NCBI RefSeq assembly: GCF_005871085.1
Contig: NZ_VAUP01000035.1
Location: 186,001-250,000, forward strand
Direction of reading: 5' to 3'
DNA length: 64,000 bases
From: Xanthobacter autotrophicus
GTDB taxonomy: Bacteria; Pseudomonadota; Alphaproteobacteria; Rhizobiales; Xanthobacteraceae
Positions 24,525 through 32,249 of the stretch are shown here, piece by piece. The notes under the pieces are model-generated. The model saw only the letters and a list, made by a program, of their open reading frames with translations. It was not told the DNA's origin and did no database searches. Position numbers and translations under genes: made by a program. Position 1 is the stretch's first letter. The number at the start of each line of letters is the position of its first letter.

Positions 24525-25225
24525 CGTTCACCCCCGAACGGCAGGCGCTTGAGGATGCGGAAGCGCGCGCCGGGCGTGTCCTGCACATAGAGGGCGATAT
24601 CGCCAACGCTCACCGGCACGTCGGCGCCACTGGCCCGATAGGCGTCGGCGAGGGCGTTCATGGCGTGGCTGCGCTCGCCCTCGGCCAGCGGCCCGGTGAG
24701 CGTCATGTGGAAGCGGAACTCGTCCAGCACATAGGGGTAGCCGTAGGTTTCAAGATATCCCGTCTGCCGCGCCGACAGGCGGTCCGGCTTGCGCCGCGCG
24801 ATGTCCGCAGAGGATAGCTGGGCCCTCACCTCCTCCAGCTCCAGGACGCAGGAGGCGGCGAGGTGTTCGAGCTTGGGCGCAGCCACCGCCGGCACCAGGG
24901 CCACGAAAGGGCCGATGGCACGCACCTCCAAGGGCGGCATCTCGAACGGATGGTGGCCGGCGGCGCAGGCGGCGACCGCATCCACGAGGTCCTGTTCCGT
25001 CTTCCCCTCCGCGAGGCGGAACGGCGCCTTCAACGTGCCGTGGAAGCCGTAGCGCCTGGGCTCGGCGGTGGCCGCGTGCCAAGCCTCGGCATCGAAGCCG
25101 GGCAGGTCGGGACAGGCCGGCTCGGTGCCGGTCTGCGCGTCATAGCCGAGCACGCACGAGCCGAAGCGCCACAAGGCGCTGTCGGCGGGCGGCGCGAGAT
25201 AGAGGGCATAGCGCGGGGCGGTCAG
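24521..25225 (-). CDS. DUF1045 / phosphonate-metabolism 2H-phosphoesterase-like protein, probable CTG start
   Basis: 234 aa. Two His-x-Thr-type motifs, [11 protein letters not shown] and [11 protein letters not shown], mark the 2H phosphoesterase fold of the DUF1045 proteins found in phn operons. The family begins with a strand like [14 protein letters not shown]; here that segment is encoded upstream of any ATG, GTG or TTG in frame. A CTG codon at 25225 lies 10 nt after a strong AAGGAGG (25242-25236), giving (M)[12 protein letters not shown], so CTG is the likely start. A TTG at 25174 would cut off the conserved strand. Coupled by GTGA to the hexapeptide acyltransferase gene. Confidence 0.75.
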   Translation of the reverse strand: MTAPRYALYLAPPADSALWRFGSCVLGYDAQTGTEPACPDLPGFDAEAWHAATAEPRRYGFHGTLKAPFRLAEGKTEQDLVDAVAACAAGHHPFEMPPLEVRAIGPFVALVPAVAAPKLEHLAASCVLELEEVRAQLSSADIARRKPDRLSARQTGYLETYGYPYVLDEFRFHMTLTGPLAEGERSHAMNALADAYRASGADVPVSVGDIALYVQDTPGARFRILKRLPFGGER

Positions 25226-25291
25226 TGTGGCAGCGCCTCCTTGCGCGTCACGGGCGGAAGATCAGGGGCCAGAGGTCTGCGGGACGGAAAG

Positions 25292-25933
25292 TCAGCGCGG
25301 AAGGAACGGGTTGTGGGCCTTTTCGTCGCCGATGCTGGTGACAGGACCATGACCGGGCAGGCAGACCACATTGTCCCCCAGCGGCAGCAGCTTGCCGACG
25401 ATGCCCGCGATCAGCAGATCCGGATCGCCATAGGGAAAGTCGGTACGCCCCACCGAGCCGCGGAACAGGGTATCGCCCACGATGGCGATGCCCACGCCCT
25501 TGTGGACGAAGACCAGATGGCCGGGCGTGTGCCCCGGCACATGGAGGATATCGAGGGTGAGATCACCCACGCTCACCGTTTCACCCTCGCTGAGATAGCG
25601 GTCGGGCGTCACCGCGCGGGCGTTGGGAATGCCGTATTTGGCGGCCATGGCGGGGATGTCGTCTATGATGAACTGGTCCGCCTCGCCCGGCCCCTCCACC
25701 TTGACCCCGAGGGTTTCGGCAAGCTCGGCGGCGCCGGCGGCGTGGTCCACATGGCCGTGGGTCAGAAGGATCTTGTCCACCGTGATCCCGGTCTCGGCGA
25801 TGGCCGAGCGGATCTTGTCGAGATCGCCGCCGGGATCGATCACCACACCCTTCATGGTCCTGGTGCACCACAACAGCGAGCAGTTCTGCTCGAACGGCGT
25901 GACGGGAACGACGGCGATCTGGATCGGCTGCAT
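25292..25933 (-). CDS. MBL-fold hydrolase of the YcbL / glyoxalase II-like type
   Basis: 213-aa metallo-beta-lactamase fold protein starting MQPIQIAVVPVTPFEQNCSLLW. Metal-binding motif THGHVDHAAG, then HVPGHTPGHLVFV, VGDTLFRGSVGRTDFP and the C-terminal LPGHGPVTSIGDEKAHNPFL. This set matches the single-domain YcbL-type hydroxyacylglutathione hydrolases that lack the C-terminal substrate domain of GloB. Stands alone in the minus-strand run. Confidence 0.88.
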   Translation of the reverse strand: MQPIQIAVVPVTPFEQNCSLLWCTRTMKGVVIDPGGDLDKIRSAIAETGITVDKILLTHGHVDHAAGAAELAETLGVKVEGPGEADQFIIDDIPAMAAKYGIPNARAVTPDRYLSEGETVSVGDLTLDILHVPGHTPGHLVFVHKGVGIAIVGDTLFRGSVGRTDFPYGDPDLLIAGIVGKLLPLGDNVVCLPGHGPVTSIGDEKAHNPFLPR

Positions 25934-26066
25934 GAAGGGCTCCGCGTGAGCACGTTTGGCGCCGGCGCGGGCATCGCCCGTCTCCGGTGAAGTTGTAAAG
26001 GGTCCGGCAGGACGGGCGCGGACGCAAGATGGCGGATGGTCCGCGATGGGCGAAAGGCCGCCGGCC

Positions 26067-27422
26067 TCAGTCGCTGTCTCCGTGGGAGCTTCGGATTCGC
26101 CGCACCACCGACCACACGCCGAGCACTGCCACGGGCACCGCCAGCGCCGTCGCGAGCCCCACGTCCAGGTGGACGCCGAAGGTGCGCACGTCGATCCCGC
26201 TCTCGTGGACGCCCTCGGCCATGTGGTGGAACAGGCTGACCACATAATAGGAGATGGCCGCCACCGAGAGGCCTTCCACCGTGCGCTGCAGGCGCAGCTG
26301 CAGGCGGGTGCGCTCGTTCATGGAGGTGAGCAGGTCGCGGTTCTGCTGCTCCAGCTCCACGTCCACGCGGGTGCGCAGCAGGTCGGCGGCATTGGAGAGC
26401 TTGCGGGCGATCTTTTCCTGCCGCTCCTCCACCGCAAAGCAGGTGCGCATGGCCGGTTGCATGCGGCGATCCAGGAATTGCTGCCAGGTGGGAAAGCCCG
26501 TCACCGGCACCTCGCGGATGGTGGCGAGGCGCAGCCGCACGATCTCCATATAGGCCCGGCTGGCGCCGAAGCGGAACAGGGCGCCGGCCGCCCCCGCCTC
26601 CAGCTCGGCCGCAAGGCCGACCAGCTGGTTCAGGAGGTTGTTGTTGTCCACCAGCCCCTTGGCGGAGGTCATGGCGGTCGCCGCCGTGGCAAGTCGCGCC
26701 TCGATGCGCGCCACCTCGGGCGACAGCCGCTGCGCTTCCGGCAGACCGAGCAGGGCCAGCGTCCGGTAGGTCTCGATCTCCAGCAGGCGCTGCACCAGCG
26801 CCCCGGCCGCGTCGGCCCCCAGGCCCCGGTTGCGCACCAGGATGCGCACGAATCCGGACGGGTCTGGCATGAAATCGGTGGCTATCTCGGCGAAGCCGTC
26901 ATTCACGTCGGCGCGGGCAAGGCTCGAGCGGTCGAACACCTGGTCGAGGAAGAAATCCTCGGCGGTGTCGGGCACCAGGTGGAGATCCACCGCGACCAGC
27001 AGCGGACCGGGCTGCGGAACCTCTCCGAACGGGCTGGCGAGCGTCGCAGCCGGAGGCTGGAACGGCAGGCCGCCGGGCTGGATGCCGCTGGAGGGCAGGT
27101 CCCAGGTGTAGGTGCAGAATTCGGCGTGGCTCTCCCAGCGCAGCTCGGCGCCGCCGAACGAGACGTGGTGATATTTGGCGCCCGATGCCGGCGCTGGAAG
27201 CCCGCGGGCGTTGCACAGGGCTGCCACCGCCTTGCGATCGGCCTGGGCCGTGGTCGGGTCCAGCAGGAAGGCGGCGTGCAGCATGCGCCGGGGCGCCTGC
27301 GCCGGCGCGAACGGGCGCGCATGAAGCTCGCGCAAGACCTGCGCGCGCAGGGGATGGGCATGAAGCGCCCGCCCTTCGCCGATGACGAGGTCCGCCTCGC
27401 CGCCCGTGCGCCCAGTGTCCAT
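26067..27422 (-). CDS. DUF3422 family membrane protein
   Basis: 451 aa from MDTGRTGGEADLVIGEGRALHAHPLRAQVLRELHARPF. The N-terminal 'HP-R---ELHARPF' segment, SHAEFCTYTW in the middle and a C-terminal pair of transmembrane helices (about 385-440; GLSVAAISYYVVSLF and VGLATALAVPVAVLGVWSVV) are the pattern of the DUF3422 proteins. A long helical region (about 280-375) precedes the membrane part. No function is known to me for the family. The 27563 ATG adds an Arg/Pro-rich extension and was rejected. Confidence 0.8.
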   Translation of the reverse strand: MDTGRTGGEADLVIGEGRALHAHPLRAQVLRELHARPFAPAQAPRRMLHAAFLLDPTTAQADRKAVAALCNARGLPAPASGAKYHHVSFGGAELRWESHAEFCTYTWDLPSSGIQPGGLPFQPPAATLASPFGEVPQPGPLLVAVDLHLVPDTAEDFFLDQVFDRSSLARADVNDGFAEIATDFMPDPSGFVRILVRNRGLGADAAGALVQRLLEIETYRTLALLGLPEAQRLSPEVARIEARLATAATAMTSAKGLVDNNNLLNQLVGLAAELEAGAAGALFRFGASRAYMEIVRLRLATIREVPVTGFPTWQQFLDRRMQPAMRTCFAVEERQEKIARKLSNAADLLRTRVDVELEQQNRDLLTSMNERTRLQLRLQRTVEGLSVAAISYYVVSLFHHMAEGVHESGIDVRTFGVHLDVGLATALAVPVAVLGVWSVVRRIRSSHGDSD

Positions 27423-27559
27423 CGCGCCCGCTCCCCTGTGTGTTTTGTCCGTGCTGGCACGGCGGCGGCGCGCGATCAAGGCGCATGCTCCGTCGCAAGC
27501 GTCGCACCGGGGGAGCGGGAGAGGCGGAGGCGATCGGGGCGGGCCCCGCCCCTCCCCCC

Positions 27560-30118
27560 TCACAGGTGTCGCAGCACCCGCGCCGGCGGCACCGAAAGCG
27601 CCCTCAGGGTGCCGGCGAGCCCGACGCCCATTGTGACCACCAGCGCGCCGATGACCGCGCCGACAGCTGCCGGCAGCGAGAAGCTGAAGCCGATGTCCAT
27701 CACCTGCGTCACCACCGCGAAGGCGGCAAGGCTGCCCGCCGCCACCGCCACCAGCGCGGTGGCGAGGCCCAGCCCGGCATATTCGAGGGCATAGGCGAAC
27801 ATGAGCCGGCCCCGCGTCGCCCCCAGGGTCTTCAGGATCACCGCGTCATAGATGCGACCTTCACGCCCCGCCGCCAGGGCACCGGCCAGCACCAGCACCG
27901 AGGTGATGAGGGTGACGAGGCTTGCCGCGCGGATACCGAGCGACAGGTTGTCCAGCATGCGCTGGGCCTCCTCCAGCGTCTCCTTCACCCGCACCGTGGT
28001 GATGGCCGGAAAACGCCCCGCCACCGCCTTCAGCAGCGCGACTTCCCGCGCGGTGTCGCCGCCATCGGGAAAGGTGAGTGTGGCCAGCACCGTGTGCGGC
28101 GCCCCGGCGAAGGTGGCCGGCGAGAACACCATGACGAAATTGATGCCGAGCCGCTCCCACTTCACCTCGCGCAGATTGGCGATGCGGGCGGTGATGGGGC
28201 GGCCGAGCACGTTCACCGTCACATGATCACCCAGAGCGAGGCCAAGGCCCTTGGCCAGCTCCGCGTCGAAGGAAACGAGGGGCTCGGTCTCGTCGCCGGT
28301 CCACCACTGGCCCGCCACCACCCGCGAGCCCTCCGGCACCTGGGCGGCGCTGGAGATGCCGCGATCGCTCTGCAGGACCCAGGCGGCATCGGCGCGCGGC
28401 TTCACCTCCTCGGCGGGAGTGTCCTTCACCCTGGTGATGCGCCCGCGCAGCATGGGCACCGCCTTTACCTCGGCGCCGGGGGCCGTGGCGGCCAGGAAGG
28501 CGCGAAACTCCGGTTCCTCGCCACTGGGCACGTCCACGAAGAAGAAGCTCGGCGCCGCCTGCCGCATCGGACCGGCCAGTTCGCGGTTGAGGCTCGCATC
28601 GATGAGGGCGATGCCCACCATCAGCGACAGGCCGAGCCCCAGGGACAGCACGACGGACGGCGTCAGCGCTCCCGGCCGGTACACATTGGTAAGGGCGAGG
28701 CGCACCATGGCATCCTTGGGCCTGGGCGCCCGTCGCGCCAGCGCCATCAGGCCGGCGGCGACGCCGCGCAGCAACAGGAACACCAAGGCCGCCGCGGCGA
28801 GGAAGACCGCGGCGGCGCGCCGGTCCTCCGACGTGGCCATCGCCAGCACCACCAGCGCCGCGCCCACCCCCGCCACCGCCAGAAAAGTGCCGAGGCCGAT
28901 CTTCACCGCCGGCTCGCCGATGCCGTCGCGGAACAAAGCGGAGACCCGCGCCTGCTGCGCCCGCGCCAGCGGCAGCAGGGAGAACAGGGCCGACACCAGC
29001 ACGCCATAGAGCGCGGCCAGCGCCAGCGCCGCCGGATCGATGCGCGGCTCCAGCGGAAACGGCACCAAAGCGCCGATGGCCGCGCTCGCCGCGAACGGCA
29101 GCGCCGCGCCCAGAACCAGCCCGATGCCGATGCCCAGCGCCGCGATCAGTCCGATCTCGGCGGCATAGGTAAAGAAGATGTCGCGCCGCGTGGCGCCCAC
29201 GGCCTTCAGGGTGGCGATGACCTCGCGCTTGGCCGCCAGATGGCTCGACACCGCATTGGCGACGCCGACCCCGCCCACCATGAGCGCGGTGAGCGCCACC
29301 AGCGCCAGGAACTGACTGATGCGCCGCACGTTGCGGGCGAGCTGCGGGGTGGCCCCGTCGCGGGTGCGCATCTCGAAACCCGCCGCGCCGAAGCGCTCCC
29401 GCGTGGCATCCATGAAGGCGGTGAGCGCCGTCGGTGACGGATCGGCCAGCACCACGCGATAGCTCCAGCGCACCAGGCTTCCCGGCTGGATCAGCCGGGT
29501 CTGCGACAGCACGCCCTGCGATACCAGGAGCCGCGCGCCGAAGCCGATGCCGGAGGAGAGCTTGTCCGGCTCACTGTCGAGCACGGCGCGCACCTCCACC
29601 ATGGCATCGCCCAAAAGCAGGCGGTCGCCCACCTTCAGGCCCAGCCGGCCGAGCAGCACCGGATCGGCCGCCGCGCCATAGAAGCCGCCCTTTTCGCCCA
29701 GCACGTCGGCCAACGGCGCGGGTGGGCTCAGGGTCACCTGCCCCACCAGGGGATAGCGGCCATCCACCGCCTTCACCTCGGCCAGCGCCGCATCGCCGCC
29801 GGCGGTGCGGGCCATCACCCGCAGCAAGGCGGTGGTGCCCAGCGTGCCGGCGCTTTCGAGCACCGCGCGCTCGTCCGCGCTCGCCTCCCGCTGCACCAAT
29901 GTAAAGGCGGCATCGCCGCCGAGGATGGCGCGACCTTCCCGCTCCAACCCCTGGGTGAGCGCCCCGGCAAAGGAGCCGATGCCGGCAATAGCCATGACGC
30001 CCAGCACCAGGCAGCCGAGGAACACGCCGAAGCCCCGCCGCGCCCCGCGCAATTCACGCAGGGCGAAGCGCAGGGACCGGGGCAATCGAGGCGCGGCGGC
30101 GACGAACGCCGCCATCAC
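27560..30118 (-). CDS. FtsX-like ABC transporter permease (YbbP type)
   Basis: 852-aa inner-membrane permease with an N-terminal transmembrane helix (GFGVFLGCLVLGVMAIAGIGSFAGAL), a large periplasmic MacB-like domain, a central block of membrane helices (about 250-410), a second periplasmic domain (about 500-690) and three C-terminal helices. The FtsX duplication is typical of YbbP. Overlaps the ATPase gene by 4 nt (ATGA). Gene order ybbA-ybbP beside tesA is the same as in E. coli. The transported substrate is not established; export of lipophilic or toxic molecules is the usual guess. Confidence 0.87.
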   Translation of the reverse strand: MMAAFVAAAPRLPRSLRFALRELRGARRGFGVFLGCLVLGVMAIAGIGSFAGALTQGLEREGRAILGGDAAFTLVQREASADERAVLESAGTLGTTALLRVMARTAGGDAALAEVKAVDGRYPLVGQVTLSPPAPLADVLGEKGGFYGAAADPVLLGRLGLKVGDRLLLGDAMVEVRAVLDSEPDKLSSGIGFGARLLVSQGVLSQTRLIQPGSLVRWSYRVVLADPSPTALTAFMDATRERFGAAGFEMRTRDGATPQLARNVRRISQFLALVALTALMVGGVGVANAVSSHLAAKREVIATLKAVGATRRDIFFTYAAEIGLIAALGIGIGLVLGAALPFAASAAIGALVPFPLEPRIDPAALALAALYGVLVSALFSLLPLARAQQARVSALFRDGIGEPAVKIGLGTFLAVAGVGAALVVLAMATSEDRRAAAVFLAAAALVFLLLRGVAAGLMALARRAPRPKDAMVRLALTNVYRPGALTPSVVLSLGLGLSLMVGIALIDASLNRELAGPMRQAAPSFFFVDVPSGEEPEFRAFLAATAPGAEVKAVPMLRGRITRVKDTPAEEVKPRADAAWVLQSDRGISSAAQVPEGSRVVAGQWWTGDETEPLVSFDAELAKGLGLALGDHVTVNVLGRPITARIANLREVKWERLGINFVMVFSPATFAGAPHTVLATLTFPDGGDTAREVALLKAVAGRFPAITTVRVKETLEEAQRMLDNLSLGIRAASLVTLITSVLVLAGALAAGREGRIYDAVILKTLGATRGRLMFAYALEYAGLGLATALVAVAAGSLAAFAVVTQVMDIGFSFSLPAAVGAVIGALVVTMGVGLAGTLRALSVPPARVLRHL

Positions 30119-30840
30119 AGCGCTTCCGCGCCAGCGCGGGGCGTCACGGCGCTGTCGTCCTTCACCACGCCGGAATGGAGGGACAGCACCCTTTGGCAGC
30201 GCCGCGCCAAGGCGGTGTCGTGGGTGACGAGCACCAGCGTCGTGCCCCGCGCCCGATGGACGGAGAAGATGAGGTCCATGATCTGCCGGCCGGTGGCCTC
30301 GTCCAGATTGCCGGTGGGCTCGTCGGCGACGAGGATGGGCGGCTCGGGGGCGAGCGCGCGGGCGAGCGCCACCCGCTGCTGCTCGCCGCCGGAAAGCTGG
30401 CCGGGATAATGCTGCGCGCGGGCGGAAAGCCCCACCGCCTCCAGTTCCCGCGCGGCGCGGGCGAAGGCGTCGGCGCGGCCCATCAGTTCCAGCGGCACGG
30501 CGACGTTTTCCAGCGCCGTCATGGTGGGGATGAGGTGGAAGGACTGGAACACGATGCCGATATGCCGGCCGCGAAACCGCGCCAGCGCATCTTCCCCGAG
30601 CCGCGTGATGTCGGTGCCGGCCACGGTGACACGGCCGGTGTCCGCGCGTTCGAGACCCGCCATCACCATGAGCAGGGTAGACTTGCCGGAGCCCGAGGGG
30701 CCCACAAGCCCCACGGCCTGCCCCGCCCCGATCTCGACAGAGATGTCCTTCAGGACATGGACCCGGGCCGCCCCGGTTCCCAGGGAGAGGTCCACATGCG
30801 ACAGCGCAATGGTGGAACGCGGAGAGGACACATCATCCAT
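30115..30840 (-). CDS. ABC transporter ATPase (YbbA type)
   Basis: 241 aa, LolD/MacB-like ATPase: Walker A GPSGSGKST, Q-loop VFQSFHLIPTMTALENV, signature LSGGEQQRVALARAL, Walker B ILVADEPTGNLDE and switch His in VLVTHD. Starts MDDVSSPRSTIALSHVDLSLG at 30840. This ATG overlaps head-to-head with the tesA ATG (shared CATG 30838-30841). It works with the FtsX-like permease encoded next. Confidence 0.93.
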   Translation of the reverse strand: MDDVSSPRSTIALSHVDLSLGTGAARVHVLKDISVEIGAGQAVGLVGPSGSGKSTLLMVMAGLERADTGRVTVAGTDITRLGEDALARFRGRHIGIVFQSFHLIPTMTALENVAVPLELMGRADAFARAARELEAVGLSARAQHYPGQLSGGEQQRVALARALAPEPPILVADEPTGNLDEATGRQIMDLIFSVHRARGTTLVLVTHDTALARRCQRVLSLHSGVVKDDSAVTPRAGAEAL

Positions 30841-31588
30841 GCCTGAAAATGCCGTGGCTCGAAAAAAGGGATCTGCGACGATCGCCGCCGGGGAATGCCG
30901 GCGCACTCGCCTATGGGAGACGGCATTTAAGGCGGCGGCGGGGCTGATGGCCGCGCTCACCCTGTTCACGTTCACGTCAGGGCTTCCCGCCTCGGGGCGG
31001 GCGATGGCGGCCGAGGCGCGCACCGTGCGCATCGTCGCGTTCGGCGACAGCCTCACCGCCGGCTACGGCCTGCCCGCCAGCGCCGCCTTCCCGGCCCGCC
31101 TGGAAGCGGCGCTGAAGGCCAAGGGCCTCGACGTGAAGGTCGAGAATGCCGGCGTCTCCGGCGAGACCGCGTCCCAGGGGCTCGCCCGGCTCGACTGGTC
31201 CATCGGCGAGGGCACCGACGCGGTGATCGTGGAACTGGGCGCCAACGACATGCTGCGCGGCCTCAACCCCGCCACCACGCGTGCCGCCCTGACCGAAATC
31301 GTCCAGCGGCTGAGGGCACGCGGCATCACCGTGCTTCTGGCCGGCATGAAGGCCGCGCCCAATCTGGGCAAGCCCTATCAGGAGACGTTTGACGCCATCT
31401 TCCCCGAGCTGGCGGCGGCGGAAGGGGTGCTGCTCTATGCCTTCTTCCTCGACGGCGTGGCGGGCGATCGCAGCCTGATCCAGCCGGACGGGCTCCATCC
31501 CAATGCGGAGGGGGTCAGGCGCATCGTCTCCGGCATCCTGCCCAAGGCGGAGGAGCTGGTGGCGCAGGTCCAAGCTAAAGGGAGGTAG
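30839..31588 (+). CDS. tesA: Arylesterase / acyl-CoA thioesterase TesA-like SGNH hydrolase
   Basis: 249 aa from ATG 30839, with a hydrophobic segment (about 33-52) ending before AMAAEA, so it should be exported. SGNH blocks: I AFGDSLTAGYGLP (nucleophile Ser), II glycine in VSGETASQGLARL, III ELGANDMLRG, V DGLHPNAEG with catalytic Asp and His. Divergent from the ybbA-like ATPase with overlapping start codons, the same neighbourhood as E. coli tesA-ybbAP. Starts at codons 37 or 56 are possible but would shorten or remove the signal. Confidence 0.9.
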   Translation: MPENAVARKKGSATIAAGECRRTRLWETAFKAAAGLMAALTLFTFTSGLPASGRAMAAEARTVRIVAFGDSLTAGYGLPASAAFPARLEAALKAKGLDVKVENAGVSGETASQGLARLDWSIGEGTDAVIVELGANDMLRGLNPATTRAALTEIVQRLRARGITVLLAGMKAAPNLGKPYQETFDAIFPELAAAEGVLLYAFFLDGVAGDRSLIQPDGLHPNAEGVRRIVSGILPKAEELVAQVQAKGR

Positions 31589-31669
31589 GCCGGGAAAGCC
31601 TGCCCGAGCAGGGGATAGGCCAGCTAGACTGACTAATTTTTCAGCATTTCCAGCATCACTCATCAGCAC

Positions 31670-31698
31670 TTGACCAATCCATAATCATTCATCTAAAT
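31670..31698 (+). promoter_or_regulatory. Candidate housekeeping promoter for the small acidic protein gene
   Basis: TTGACC (31670), 17-nt spacer, CTAAAT (31693) in an unusually AT-rich stretch (31620-31700). About 80 nt before the ATG at 31781. Confidence 0.45.
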
Positions 31699-31780
31699 TC
31701 CGCCGCTTTCTGCGGGGATCGCCCTGCCCATTCGTTGCGTTTGCGTACCCATTTTGCTTGAAACAACAGTGAGAACGACA

Positions 31781-32089
31781 ATGGTTCGGGAATTCGAGTA
31801 TCAGGGCGAGACCTTCCGCGTCACCGCCCATGGCGTTCATGGCCACGAAGAGATTTTCATCGTCCATATCGAAGAAGACGGCGTGGAGGGCGCGGAAATC
31901 TCCATCGACCGCATGACCGAAGAGAATGACACCAGCGCGCCCATCGAGGCCATCCTGGTGATGCTGTGCGACAAGCTCATCCCCCAGAGCGAGATCCAGG
32001 TGCAGAACCCCGAGGCGCCTTTCGCCTGGCGCGAGGGCAACGTGGTGTTCCAGGTCCACGACGGTCTCCAGGACACCAAGCACGACTGA
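31781..32089 (+). CDS. Small acidic protein of unknown function
   Basis: 102 aa starting MVREFEYQGETFRVTAHGVHGHEEIFIVHIEEDG. It is rich in Glu and Asp, has no signal peptide or membrane segment, and alternates hydrophobic and polar residues like a small beta-sheet protein; MLCDKLIPQSEIQVQNPEAPF lies near the end. I do not recognise the family. A TTG at 31754 gives nine extra residues, but ATG 31781 was preferred. It has its own candidate promoter and a strong terminator, so it is a monocistronic gene. Confidence 0.75.
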   Translation: MVREFEYQGETFRVTAHGVHGHEEIFIVHIEEDGVEGAEISIDRMTEENDTSAPIEAILVMLCDKLIPQSEIQVQNPEAPFAWREGNVVFQVHDGLQDTKHD

Positions 32090-32153
32090 TCGGCGATCGG
32101 CTGCGCGTGGGCGGTGCGCGCGGCGCCCGATTGAACGAAATTCGAAACGAAAG

Positions 32154-32185
32154 CGGCCGTCCCGGAACCTCCGGGACGGCCGTTT
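32154..32185. terminator. Strong bidirectional terminator hairpin
   Basis: CGGCCGTCCCGGA, loop ACC, TCCGGGACGGCCG: a perfect 13-bp stem followed by TTT on the plus strand and preceded by an A-rich patch (T-run on the minus strand). It lies between convergent genes. Confidence 0.85.
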
Positions 32186-32249
32186 CATGTGAAACATCGT
32201 TAACGGAACCTTGCACCGCGGCTTGGGTTCAAGCCGCGGTGCAGCCGTC

